From DASRJJ01 sp050730855 (GTDB lineage: Bacteria > Patescibacteriota > Saccharimonadia > Saccharimonadales > UBA4665), in contig JBOHNU010000001.1 of NCBI GenBank assembly GCA_050730855.1, positions 1 to 64,000 on the forward strand: DNA of 64,000 nucleotides, written 5' to 3'. Both the position numbers and the translations under genes were made by a program. Positions 1 through 7,706 of the stretch are shown piece by piece (position 1 is the stretch's first letter; each line of letters opens with the position of its first letter). The notes under the pieces are model-generated. The model was given only the letters and a program-made list of their open reading frames with translations. It did not search any database and had not been told where the DNA came from.

Positions 1-1
1 C

Positions 2-100
2 GACCGCCTCAACAAAAAGCCCAGGAAGATCCTGGGCTACAAGTCTGCGTTACAATTAGCTTACGAGAAAGGAGTTATCTCACCGGGAACAGAGGGGTAA
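2..100 (+). CDS. IS30-family transposase, C-terminal fragment (cut by window edge)
   Basis: The first 32 codons in frame 2 end at a TAA and carry the motif LNKKPRKILGYKSALQ. It matches the conserved 'LN.RPRK.LG..TP' C-terminal block of IS30-family DDE transposases, which move the insertion sequence by cut-and-paste or copy chemistry. Only the tail is in the window, so I cannot tell whether the gene is intact. A small 6-bp inverted repeat (TCATAC/GTATGA, 136-152) follows about 35 bp downstream and may lie near the element end; I could not define the terminal inverted repeat. Its presence fits the mobile character of the first 20 kb. Confidence 0.75.
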   Translation, partial: DRLNKKPRKILGYKSALQLAYEKGVISPGTEG

Positions 101-192
101 CTGTCCTGATTGAGGGGTGAACGTACAAGGGTTGTTCATACTGTTAGTATGACACTTTGCCGGGCACATGCGAAGAAGGGTACAATAAAGCT

Positions 193-651
193 ATGGACAT
201 GGACAATCAAAAGCCGGTAAGCCGCAGGGTCGCCCTGAGCGCCACGCTCCACTGCCTAACCGGCTGTGCTATAGGCGAGGTGCTTGGGTTGGTAATTGGA
301 ACCGCCTTGGCTCTAAGCGTAGCGGTTACTATCGGCCTAGCTGTTGGCTTGGCGTTTGTATTCGGCTATGCGCTTACGGTGCTGCCGCTGATCCGCGGTG
401 GCGTGCGGCTGCGTATGGCGCTTGGCATCGCACTTGCTGCCGACACGCTCTCTATTTTGGTAATGGAGGTAGTAGACAACGGCATTATGCTCGCCATCCC
501 CGGTGCGCTGGAGGCCGGCCTGGCCAATGTGCTGTTCTGGGGCAGTCTGGCGTTCGCTCTTTTCGTTGCCTTTTGGGCGGCTTTTCCGGTAAACCTATTC
601 CTGCTCCGGCGCGGCAAAGGGCACGCGCTGGCACACCGTCACCACCACTAG
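193..651 (+). CDS. DUF4396-family membrane protein
   Basis: Small integral membrane protein of about 152 residues with four hydrophobic segments. It carries the family signature HCLTGCAIGE near the N terminus and a His-rich C terminus (HALAHRHHH), which suggests metal contact. DUF4396 proteins have no established function. I start at the ATG at 193, not the upstream TTG at 157: a TACAAT box (181-186) with TTGCCG 18 bp upstream ends 6 nt before this ATG, so the message would be leaderless or nearly so, and the TTG lies within the promoter. Lone gene between the IS30 tail and a PLD-like gene. Confidence 0.75.
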   Translation: MDMDNQKPVSRRVALSATLHCLTGCAIGEVLGLVIGTALALSVAVTIGLAVGLAFVFGYALTVLPLIRGGVRLRMALGIALAADTLSILVMEVVDNGIMLAIPGALEAGLANVLFWGSLAFALFVAFWAAFPVNLFLLRRGKGHALAHRHHH

Positions 652-681
652 CTTTTGGGTGCATAATTTTTGACACAAAAA

Positions 682-861
682 ATGAGTCGGACTTTTTTTG
701 CTCGGCTCAATCTGTTGTGGTTCAAAAAAAGGTTTTGGCAGGAGGGAATGTTCTGGAACCAAACTTTTGAGGAGGTTGGCAACTGTGATATTCAGGAGAT
801 ACGACAACTGCTTAATGAAGACAAACCCGCTCAAGACAAGAGCAAGGAGTCGGCATGCTAA
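682..861 (+). CDS. small hypothetical protein (59 aa) coupled to PLD gene
   Basis: Short reading frame rich in aromatic residues at the N terminus and charged at the C terminus. Its stop overlaps the next gene's start (ATGCTAA at 855-861), which suggests translational coupling to the PLD-like gene. I recognise no domain. The start could be the TTG at 670 or the ATG at 682. A GGAGG at about 770 sits inside the frame, so a shorter product or a pure leader role is possible. Existence as a protein is uncertain. Confidence 0.4.
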   Translation: MSRTFFARLNLLWFKKRFWQEGMFWNQTFEEVGNCDIQEIRQLLNEDKPAQDKSKESAC

Positions 862-1340
862 GCAACCTCTTTCGCTTCCGCAAGTCTGTTGCGCCTGAAC
901 TTGTAACCTCAAAACTTTTGAATGAAGACACATTCTATCCGGCATTCCTAAAAGATCTCAAAAACTGTCACAGTGAGCTGATTATAGAATCGCCTTTTAT
1001 AACGAATAAGCGCCTGATCCAGTTATTGCCAACGCTACAAAAACTAAAATCTAGAAAAGTTAGGATTGTTATAAACAACCGCGATCCCCACGAGCATGAT
1101 GAGGGCTACCACCGAGAAGATGCACACCGGGCTGTTGCTAAACTTCAGCATATGGGCGTGCATGTCCTCTATACTGGTGGCCATCACAGAAAACTTGTTG
1201 TAGTTGACCGCAAGGTTTTATACGAAGGCAGCCATAATGTGCTCTCGCAAAATAACAGCTCCGAGGTTATGCGGCGGATTGATTCGGAGCAACTGGCTTC
1301 GCAGATGATTGCATTTATAGGGCTGGACAAATACTTCTAG
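855..1340 (+). CDS. phospholipase D-like (HKD) nuclease/phosphodiesterase
   Basis: 161-residue protein with one PLD catalytic motif: HRKLVVVD (H-x-K-x4-D) about residues 110-117, followed by GSHN. Single-HKD proteins of this size (Nuc type) usually dimerise to build the active site and cleave DNA or other phosphodiesters. An earlier segment (ELIIESPFI) matches the first strand of the PLD fold. No signal peptide is visible, so it is probably cytoplasmic. Its start overlaps the preceding small gene. A strong hairpin follows at 1352-1394. In a mobile island a nuclease role in transfer or defence is plausible but inferred. Confidence 0.8.
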   Translation: MLSNLFRFRKSVAPELVTSKLLNEDTFYPAFLKDLKNCHSELIIESPFITNKRLIQLLPTLQKLKSRKVRIVINNRDPHEHDEGYHREDAHRAVAKLQHMGVHVLYTGGHHRKLVVVDRKVLYEGSHNVLSQNNSSEVMRRIDSEQLASQMIAFIGLDKYF

Positions 1341-1351
1341 GCTTCCTGTTG

Positions 1352-1394
1352 AAAGAAGCGCCACCTCTTCGAAAGAAGATGATGGCGCTCTTTG
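1352..1394. terminator. hairpin terminator between convergent genes
   Basis: AAAG-a-AGCGCCA ... TGGCGCT-CTTT forms a long stem with an inner CTTC/GAAG helix, bounded by A-rich and T-rich ends. It sits between the PLD gene (+) and the DUF1508 gene (-), so it probably terminates transcription from both sides. Confidence 0.65.
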
Positions 1395-1411
1395 AATCAG
1401 CAGGGTGAAAA

Positions 1412-1603
1412 CTACTTAGACAAGTCCTCAAGCGTTGCACTACCCGCGTTATTATAGACCCAGTTGATTGAGTCTTTCGCGTCTTGCTTGGTTGAATAGC
1501 CTTCTGCCCAGCACACAACCTCACCGTTCCCGGTAGATTTTAAGTGCCAGTACCACTTACTGTCTTTAGTGCTTTGCCACAGTACGAATTTAGCTTTAGC
1601 CAT
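1412..1603 (-). CDS. DUF1508 / YegP-like small protein
   Basis: 63-residue protein with one copy of the YegP (DUF1508) repeat: F-V-LW-Q-S-T-K-D-SKWYWHLKSTGNGEVVCWAEGY in outline, with the conserved W-WHL...NG-...EGY pattern. E. coli YegP has two copies; this is a one-repeat version. Function is not established. Start is the ATG at 1603. The next element upstream, on the opposite strand, is the promoter/hairpin unit at 1633-1749. Confidence 0.8.
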   Translation of the reverse strand: MAKAKFVLWQSTKDSKWYWHLKSTGNGEVVCWAEGYSTKQDAKDSINWVYNNAGSATLEDLSK

Positions 1604-1667
1604 TGTGTTTATCCTCTAAACATTATCTTATATTGATTTGGTTCTTCGGATCTGCTACAATGACAGT

Positions 1668-1749
1668 GATCCGAAGTCATAGGTTATCCGCCTAAATTGT
1701 TTCGGTTTAAAGAGTCCCGGTAGCTACAACTGTCGGGCCTCTTTTTTTT
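1668..1749 (+). ncRNA. candidate short RNA: strong promoter followed by terminator
   Basis: TTGATT (1633-1638) and TACAAT (1656-1661) are separated by exactly 17 bp, with a TG extension before the -10. About 45 nt after the expected start, AGAG-t-CCCG (1711-1719) pairs with CGGG-c-CTCT (1734-1742) and runs into eight Ts. There is no convincing reading frame in between. A 9-bp inverted repeat (CTTCGGATC 1644-1652 / GATCCGAAG 1668-1676) brackets the -10 box and could be an operator. The transcript would be about 80 nt, lying between two leftward genes. Confidence 0.45.
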
Positions 1750-1754
1750 GAGGC

Positions 1755-2174
1755 CTACATATCGCCTCCCGCTTTTGCCTCATCACCGTCGTTTTTCAGT
1801 TTTATTACATATACATCACCACCTTCGAGGCCTACAGCGTCTGCAGAGTACTTGGAGTATTCGTATTTTCCAGAGTATCTCTTCGTGTCGATTTCGTTAT
1901 TTAGTAAGAATGATTTGACCTTACAGGTAGCTCCATACTGCGGGGAGATATTAATTTTGTACAGTCCTGCCGCTTTTTCCGCAACGAACTGTATTGCTAT
2001 GGCGTTCTGCTGCTTGTCAAAGTAGAGGTGCGCAAACAGGTCTTGCCCTTGGCTTTTGAGCTTGTGTTTTTCTACAAAAAACGTAGGGAATGAAAGATAG
2101 TCATTTGCTGTTAAGGTAATGGTATCAATAACCTTACTGGTGGAGTTTGGAGTTTCGACGAAATTGAAAGTCAT
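1755..2174 (-). CDS. hypothetical protein (139 aa)
   Basis: I recognise no domain. The protein is soluble and moderately charged, with alternating hydrophobic residues that suggest a beta-rich fold. The longer frame starts at 2198, but on this strand a TATAAT box ends about 10 nt before the ATG at 2174 (MTFNF), so the leaderless start at 2174 is preferred. Its stop is just past the T-run of the opposing short-RNA unit. Confidence 0.6.
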   Translation of the reverse strand: MTFNFVETPNSTSKVIDTITLTANDYLSFPTFFVEKHKLKSQGQDLFAHLYFDKQQNAIAIQFVAEKAAGLYKINISPQYGATCKVKSFLLNNEIDTKRYSGKYEYSKYSADAVGLEGGDVYVIKLKNDGDEAKAGGDM

Positions 2175-2310
2175 AATACGATATATTATACGACTCACAA
2201 CTGTAGATTACAAGTAAACTAGAGCATGCGGTGTACTAAACGTTATTCTCTATATAACCTCTGCTACGACACCCATATATTACTACCGAATTACCGCTAC
2301 AGTGCGTCAA

Positions 2311-2383
2311 TTGACAAAGTGCACCCACTTTGCTATCATTTAAGTATTGATCGAGGACTGCGGATGCGGGCCTCGATTTTTTT
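2311..2383 (+). promoter_or_regulatory. consensus promoter running straight into a terminator
   Basis: TTGACA (2311-2316), 17-bp spacer, TGC-TATCAT (-10 at 2334-2339). The expected start is about 2346. Four nucleotides on, ATCGAGG (2350-2356) pairs perfectly with CCTCGAT (2371-2377), followed by seven Ts. The transcript would be under 40 nt and code for nothing. The T-run is on the + strand only, so this is not the terminator of the leftward DUF3800 gene that ends at 2382. Confidence 0.5.
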
Positions 2384-3140
2384 ATTGCTGCGGAAAGATC
2401 GTTATCCCAACGTTCTCCCAGCGCCCCTTAATGCTTCGCACCTTGCTGAAGACACTCTCATAGCTCAACTGATGACCGACTCGCTCAGGCTTACCGAGGA
2501 AGTGCCGCGCAATCGGCGAGGCAACCATATCGGCAATTTGCAGACCAGCTATATTATCGCTTTTTTGTTTGAAGGTTATGGAGCTTTCCAGCTTTAACTT
2601 AATTTCTGCCGCCTGCACCTTATTCGTACCTTCTACTCTTGTTGTGAGGTAAGCGATCTCAAGCTGGTTATCTAGCACGCTATTACGACTCTCGGCCACG
2701 ATGTTGCCTTTTTGGTCACCATTTAGATCAAATACAAGTCGGTTAATGAGGTTATCAAAACTTAACAAATAAGGGTCTCTCGCTTCTAGCCCGTATTTAG
2801 CGAAGTGCTTATTCTTCATAATGACACAAGCAACCAGGCTAACATCGAGTCGGCTGAGCAGATGTTCAAAGTCTTTATAGAACTTGCGGCGAAAGTCAGT
2901 GTCCATAAACTTCATGTAGATTTGGCTTTTAGCGCTTTGAGGATGCGTCATTTCCTTGCTGTGGAGCACGATATCGGTTGTCTCAAAATGTTTTATTTTG
3001 AAAGCGTTAAGCTGATCGGTCAGCTCGCCGTCGTGATAAGTCTGTTCGATAACTACGCCGGATAGCACAAAGATCGGGTAGGAATTGTCTATCTTAGATA
3101 GGCTGTGGTCGCCTGTCTCATCGACGAAGAGTGTTTTCAT
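2382..3140 (-). CDS. DUF3800 domain protein
   Basis: Matches the DUF3800 family: an acidic N-terminal strand FVDETGDHS (Asp/Glu), a central HSKEM segment, the C-terminal half with AESRNS, and GLQIADMVA near residue 210. The conserved acidic residues give an RNase H-like look, and a nuclease role has been proposed for the family; this is not proved. DUF3800 genes are frequent in mobile islands and near defence genes. A GATAAT box on this strand ends about 8 nt before the ATG at 3140, which favours that start over the ATG nine bases upstream. Confidence 0.8.
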   Translation of the reverse strand: MKTLFVDETGDHSLSKIDNSYPIFVLSGVVIEQTYHDGELTDQLNAFKIKHFETTDIVLHSKEMTHPQSAKSQIYMKFMDTDFRRKFYKDFEHLLSRLDVSLVACVIMKNKHFAKYGLEARDPYLLSFDNLINRLVFDLNGDQKGNIVAESRNSVLDNQLEIAYLTTRVEGTNKVQAAEIKLKLESSITFKQKSDNIAGLQIADMVASPIARHFLGKPERVGHQLSYESVFSKVRSIKGRWENVGITIFPQQ

Positions 3141-3227
3141 AGTGCTCATTATCTCACAAGCTACTATGCGGAGTATAGAAAGGGTATGCCTAATCTATAA
3201 ATCAGTTTGGGCGACGTAGCCGAGAGT

Positions 3228-3458
3228 TTATCGGACGCCCTCAAACAACTCTTTAATCTCAACGCCAAGAGCTTGAGCGAGTTTCCGCAAAGTAGAAAGG
3301 CGCACAAACTTCGTGCCACCTTCAATAAATGCAATGGTCGTAACGTGCGTGTCGATCTTTGCCGCTAGTTGTTCTTGTGTCAGACCGCGTTTGCGGCGTA
3401 ACTCGCTAACCCTCTTACCGAACGAACGCATTAGTGCTTTTTCTTGTGTATCAGCCAT
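3228..3458 (-). CDS. XRE-family transcriptional regulator
   Basis: 76-residue protein that is almost entirely a Cro/C1-type helix-turn-helix: FGKRVSELRRKRGLTQEQLA ... TTIAFIEGGTKF ... LRKLAQALGVE. Proteins of this kind bind palindromic operators as dimers. The gene is divergent from the RadC-like gene, and the space between them holds two matching inverted repeats (3493-3540), the likely binding sites. Start chosen at the ATG at 3458; another ATG lies two codons upstream. Confidence 0.85.
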   Translation of the reverse strand: MADTQEKALMRSFGKRVSELRRKRGLTQEQLAAKIDTHVTTIAFIEGGTKFVRLSTLRKLAQALGVEIKELFEGVR

Positions 3459-3492
3459 GCTCACAGAATAGGAGCATTAGACTTTTGGTTGA

Positions 3493-3540
3493 ATAGACTT
3501 AAAGGCTATGTTACGTTTAGACATAGACCTAAAGTCTATG
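3493..3540. promoter_or_regulatory. tandem operators in the divergent XRE / RadC promoter
   Basis: Site 1 is ATAGAC-ttaaa-GGCTAT (3493-3509, one mismatch). Site 2 is CATAGAC-ctaaa-GTCTATG (3522-3540, perfect 7-bp arms). Their centres are 30 bp apart, close to three DNA turns, so two dimers would sit on one face. A further TCTATG half-site touches the RadC start at 3544-3549. The probable ligand is the neighbouring XRE protein, repressing both genes. Confidence 0.65.
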
Positions 3541-3545
3541 AATCT

Positions 3546-3941
3546 ATGTCACATAAACCATCTAAAAAGCTGCTCGTCGCAGCAGATTGTTTGCTATTGC
3601 TCCAAGATATTGCTAATAACAGACAGGAGCATTTTATTTGTTTGTCGATCAATAGCGGCCGACAGCTTATTACCAAGCGACTTGTTTTTATAGGCACGAT
3701 TGATGCGGTGATGGTCCATCCACGCGAAGTATTTTCTGGAGCTGTTGCAGACTTAGCAGCGGGTATTGTTGTTGCGCATAACCACCCATCTGGCGACCCG
3801 AGTCCAAGTAAACAAGACATTGCCGCTACACAACAACTTGTAGCGGCAGGACAGATTTTAGGTATCAGAGTGTACGATCACATTATTGTCGCTGGTAGCG
3901 AGCATTATAGTTTTTCGGCGAATGGGATGATATTAACGTAA
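3546..3941 (+). CDS. RadC-like JAB/MPN metalloprotein, short form
   Basis: 131 residues containing only the C-terminal JAB domain of RadC: HFICLSINSG, then VHPREVFSGA, and the metal motif HNHPSGDPSPSKQD (H-x-H-P-S-G-D ... D). The N-terminal helix-hairpin-helix part of chromosomal RadC is missing, as in versions carried by mobile elements, where RadC-like proteins are often found with anti-restriction or transfer genes. The start at 3546 follows the operators directly; the longer upstream frame would run through them. Biochemical activity of RadC proteins is not settled. Confidence 0.85.
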   Translation: MSHKPSKKLLVAADCLLLLQDIANNRQEHFICLSINSGRQLITKRLVFIGTIDAVMVHPREVFSGAVADLAAGIVVAHNHPSGDPSPSKQDIAATQQLVAAGQILGIRVYDHIIVAGSEHYSFSANGMILT

Positions 3942-3969
3942 ACGCTTGAGCATAGCTCGCCAAAGCAGT

Positions 3970-4437
3970 TTAGTACACGAATAAATGAGACCACAGTGGG
4001 CGTTGCCCTCGACCGGTCATAATGAGCAAGCTTCTGACGGTGCGCATATGGTTAAGTGCCCATAGTTTATCGGCATACCAACTGCCGGAGGCTTCTATCG
4101 CATGCTTGAGAGCAAATTCATCTTGTTTGTAGCCACCGTAATTAACCTGAGCCAATTCGTAACCAATTGCTCGACCGATCCGGCCCAATCGTCCGGTGCC
4201 AAGCCAACGGCTATAGCCGTGATATTTGATGTCCCAACGTCGCAGTGCCATCCGCCTCATCCGGTGGGTTACTTTTTTCGCGGCAATGGGCGGCTCCCAG
4301 CCGGTCATCCGGTAGGCATAATACGTGGCTACGCCCTGATTAAACAATTCTTCGCCCAATGTTGCGCTTGAGCCCACGTTTTGCAGGCGGGCCAAGCGGA
4401 AAAGTGCTTGATGTACGGCAAGCGAGAGGTCTTTCAT
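3970..4437 (-). CDS. hypothetical protein (155 aa), second gene of a pair
   Basis: Unrecognised. Basic, Arg- and Tyr-rich protein without signal peptide or membrane segment. It follows the 4452-4712 gene on the same strand by 14 bp, so the two probably share a transcript reading away from the VirD4-like ATPase gene. A role in the mobile element is inferred only from the neighbourhood. Confidence 0.6.
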   Translation of the reverse strand: MKDLSLAVHQALFRLARLQNVGSSATLGEELFNQGVATYYAYRMTGWEPPIAAKKVTHRMRRMALRRWDIKYHGYSRWLGTGRLGRIGRAIGYELAQVNYGGYKQDEFALKHAIEASGSWYADKLWALNHMRTVRSLLIMTGRGQRPLWSHLFVY

Positions 4438-4451
4438 GTTCAGGCTTCCGG

Positions 4452-4712
4452 TTACCCATGTCGAAATAACGATGGTTGCGTCTGTGCGCCGTCAAAATAG
4501 ATCAGCGGCTGATCGTTGTCGAGCATATCCGGCACGTCCTTGATATGCAGCACTTGGGTCTCTTTCTTCATATATGGCGACAGCTTCTCAAACGCCTCTG
4601 CTACAACCGCTTCGATATGCTTCGACACATAGCTGCTGCGTAGGCAGGCGGCAAAGAAAAGCAGCGTCTTATCGTTTTTGACAATTTCAGATGAGATATA
4701 GTTGGTGGCCAT
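4452..4712 (-). CDS. hypothetical protein (86 aa), first gene of a pair
   Basis: Unrecognised small soluble protein (MATNYISSEIVKND...). It is the promoter-proximal gene of a leftward pair, divergent from the ATPase gene at 4875. The ATG at 4712 is preferred over the one three codons upstream. The 160 bp between the divergent starts contains an AGCGCC/GGCGCT inverted repeat near 4842-4860 and no other gene. Confidence 0.55.
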   Translation of the reverse strand: MATNYISSEIVKNDKTLLFFAACLRSSYVSKHIEAVVAEAFEKLSPYMKKETQVLHIKDVPDMLDNDQPLIYFDGAQTQPSLFRHG

Positions 4713-4874
4713 GACCTGCATTAAAACATCCTAATCTGGTTGCCGTCAAATAAACTGAGGTGATACTATGTCCAACGGATGAGCTATAGAGATGAGGCGG
4801 ACTCTCTCTTTACTGTGATTCTGGACGATCACCAAACTAATCGGGCGCTCCACCGGCGCTTTTAGACATTACGC

Positions 4875-7574
4875 ATGCACGATTTAATCGACACTCTCAT
4901 CAACGGCCCAGCTCGATACACCGTAGAACACCACTTCGGACCACTTTTGACCATTGTCTTTATCCTCGGCATACTCTTCGCCGAAGTCGTCGCCTTATAT
5001 GCGCTGGGATTTGTGTTGGTAACTGCCATCCAGAATATACCGGCTGGCTTCCGGGCGCTACTGCGCAGACTCGGCATGGGCGAAAAAGACATTCCGCACA
5101 CCTTCCTAGAGCTAACATTTCCAGCAGACACCAGTAAATCAGCATTCGCTACAGAACAGCTCCATATTTTGCTGCGGGGTACAGTAAAGTATTACGGCTT
5201 TTGGGATCATCTGGCAGCCCGCAAAAAGCCGTACTCACTTGAACTTGTGGGTACCAGAGACGACGGTATTCGTTACATCCTTATGATTCCCGCCCGCGAA
5301 GCAGAAGCCGTACGGCACAACCTCCTGTCGTTTCTGCCCCGCATCAAAATAAAGCAGATCGATGACTATATGTCATCTGTAAGCGGTACTGTCGGCACCG
5401 TTGAATTAAAGCTCGCCGCGGATTTTGTTTTACCCTTGAAAGATCACAAAGCGTTGGAAGAGCACGACCCCATCGCTTATCCTACCGGGCACATGACAAA
5501 ACTGGCCAAGGACGAGCTGATTGCGTATCAAATTGTGGCTACACCAATCTTTAACTCAACTCATCACCGAGTTGTTAGGAAGATTAATGACATGGTTGGG
5601 CGCATTTCTCTTGGCAAGGAGGTGTCGTCTAAACTTGAAGTGCAACGTACGCCGCTTGGTTATCTGGGTTGGATGCTGTGGTTCCCGCCAGTCTGGTTTA
5701 TCGGGGCGATGGGCAAGCTTGCGGCTGGCGTTGGAGGTATCATAGGTTCGATCTTTTCGAGTGATCACCGGCTTCCTGAGTTCATGAACAGCAACAAAGA
5801 CAAACGCCCATCAGACAACCCCTATGAACTAGAGCTCGACAGGAGTATCAAAACCAAACTCGATCAGCAGTTATTTGAGGTTACCATCCGACTACTCGTA
5901 GTTTCTCCGGACGGTGGCGTTGTAGATGGCAGACTGGACGCTCTCGTCGATTCTTTCCGGCCGTTTACAAGTGCATACCAGTCGATCCGCAAGCGGCACG
6001 ATGTGCCGATTCTGCCATCCGGTAAAAAGCATCTGTCCAGATTCCGGCTGCGGATACTGTCACCGCACCACTTGAGCCAGCAAACAATACTTTCCAGCTC
6101 TGAGTTGTCTGATCTGTATCACTTTCCAAATACCGACATGGTAAAGACTGAAGGTTTTATTAAAAGCCGCAGCCGCGAACTGGCAACTCCACTGTCCATA
6201 CGACACAGCGAGTCAAATCTTGACGTTATTGTTGGTGCCAATGAGCACGGCGGCGACTACCAGGAGATTGGCATGACGCTTGAGCAGCGCCAAAAGCACA
6301 CTTACGTCATTGGCAAGACCGGCACCGGCAAAACAACCTTGCTTAAAAGTTCCATCTACCAGGATATGTTGAACGGAAAGGGTCTGGCCGTTTTTGATCC
6401 GCATGGGGATATGTTTCAAGAATTGCTGGCCATCGTGCCAAAACATAGGCAAAAAGATGTGGTTGTTTTTGACCCCTCCGACAGCGAGTGGCCGATTGGC
6501 TTAAATATCCTTGATCCAGGTATTGAGTTTGAAAGCGAAGACATAAAGCACGCCCGGATAACGAGTACCGTCCTATCCGTATTCAAGAAGCTAGCCGACG
6601 ATAACCAGTGGGGGCCACGCATGGAGCACGTACTGCGCAATGCCACATTGACCGCTCTGCACCTACCGAATCCGAGCTTGTACACACTCCAACGATTACT
6701 GACCGACAAAAAGTACCAGCGAGAAGTTGCTAAAACACTCAAAGATCCGGTGCTTAAGCAGTTCTGGGACAAAGAGTTTAAGCTACTCGGTAGTATGCAG
6801 ATGTCTACGGTCACGGCACCGCTCACCCATCGCCTCGGCCACTTCATTACTTCCAAGATGTCGCGGCATATCTTGCTCCAAGGAAAGAGCACCGTGCGCA
6901 TCGCGGACATTATGAACGAAGGCAAAATCCTCTTAGTAAATCTGTCAAAAGGCGACATTGGTGAAGATCAAAGCCAATTCTTCGGCACGATCCTGACATC
7001 GTTCATTTGGATGGCAGCCTACCAACGAACGAAGATACCTGAAAAGCAACGTAGAGACTTCTTTGTATATGTCGATGAGTTCCAAAACTTTGCTACACCG
7101 CAATTTTCGGAGATTACCAGCGAGGGACGCAAATATCACATTTCGCTGATAGTTTCGCACCAAAACTTAGCGCAGATCGAGGATAAGGACATTGTAAAAG
7201 TAGTGGCCAGCAATGCCAGCACCATTATCTGTTTGAAAGTTGGCCCCGAAGATGAAACGTTTATCTTGCCTTATATGCGGCCAGAAGTTGAGCAAGGCGA
7301 TATTGTGAACCTTGCACCGTATCACTTCTACATGAAGACGACGGGTGATGTCAGCGAGGATGCGTTTTCGGGGATGACGGGGCCATTAGACGTTGAGGAG
7401 TCGAGTAAGGTTAAGGGTGATGTTATCGCTCACAGCCGGAAACACTATGCTACACCTAAAGTTAAGGTGGAAAAATATATGGAACAGCTATTTAAACCGG
7501 GTGATGAGAAGGAATCACGTAGCCAAAGAACCTCAACGACAGGCAAGAATCCTCGTGCAATACACGAAGCCTGA
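4875..7574 (+). CDS. VirD4/TraG-like conjugative coupling ATPase
   Basis: 899-residue membrane-anchored P-loop ATPase. There are hydrophobic segments at about residues 20-55 and 260-295, Walker A GKTGTGKTT at about 481, a downstream FDPHGDM strand, and Walker B FFVYVDEFQNFA near 730, followed by VSHQNLAQ. This is the TraG/TraD/VirD4 type IV coupling-protein pattern: the family docks DNA-protein substrates at a secretion channel using ATP. The N-terminal 450 residues have no obvious domain. No VirB4, relaxase or pilus genes are in the window, but a replication-relaxation protein is at 15.4-16.2 kb. An AAA helicase of the HerA kind is the alternative. Confidence 0.85.
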   Translation: MHDLIDTLINGPARYTVEHHFGPLLTIVFILGILFAEVVALYALGFVLVTAIQNIPAGFRALLRRLGMGEKDIPHTFLELTFPADTSKSAFATEQLHILLRGTVKYYGFWDHLAARKKPYSLELVGTRDDGIRYILMIPAREAEAVRHNLLSFLPRIKIKQIDDYMSSVSGTVGTVELKLAADFVLPLKDHKALEEHDPIAYPTGHMTKLAKDELIAYQIVATPIFNSTHHRVVRKINDMVGRISLGKEVSSKLEVQRTPLGYLGWMLWFPPVWFIGAMGKLAAGVGGIIGSIFSSDHRLPEFMNSNKDKRPSDNPYELELDRSIKTKLDQQLFEVTIRLLVVSPDGGVVDGRLDALVDSFRPFTSAYQSIRKRHDVPILPSGKKHLSRFRLRILSPHHLSQQTILSSSELSDLYHFPNTDMVKTEGFIKSRSRELATPLSIRHSESNLDVIVGANEHGGDYQEIGMTLEQRQKHTYVIGKTGTGKTTLLKSSIYQDMLNGKGLAVFDPHGDMFQELLAIVPKHRQKDVVVFDPSDSEWPIGLNILDPGIEFESEDIKHARITSTVLSVFKKLADDNQWGPRMEHVLRNATLTALHLPNPSLYTLQRLLTDKKYQREVAKTLKDPVLKQFWDKEFKLLGSMQMSTVTAPLTHRLGHFITSKMSRHILLQGKSTVRIADIMNEGKILLVNLSKGDIGEDQSQFFGTILTSFIWMAAYQRTKIPEKQRRDFFVYVDEFQNFATPQFSEITSEGRKYHISLIVSHQNLAQIEDKDIVKVVASNASTIICLKVGPEDETFILPYMRPEVEQGDIVNLAPYHFYMKTTGDVSEDAFSGMTGPLDVEESSKVKGDVIAHSRKHYATPKVKVEKYMEQLFKPGDEKESRSQRTSTTGKNPRAIHEA

Positions 7575-7706
7575 GGTTCTAGTTACATCGACCAAGTAAT
7601 GGCTGAGGATTTTGCGTAGTTGCTCAAGGATGCCGCGCTCATCAATCAATCTTGTCGACTTCTAAGAGTGCTATCTCAAGCGTGAACAGGTAAAGATGTT
7701 GACTGT

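Noticed and set aside
2226..2597. 123-codon + strand frame over the 2.3-kb promoter/terminator unit
   Set aside because: It runs through a strong terminator and antisense to the DUF3800 gene, with no family match.
3444..3545. N-terminal extension of the RadC-like protein
   Set aside because: It would read through both operators and overlap the XRE start; the ATG at 3546 directly follows the control region.
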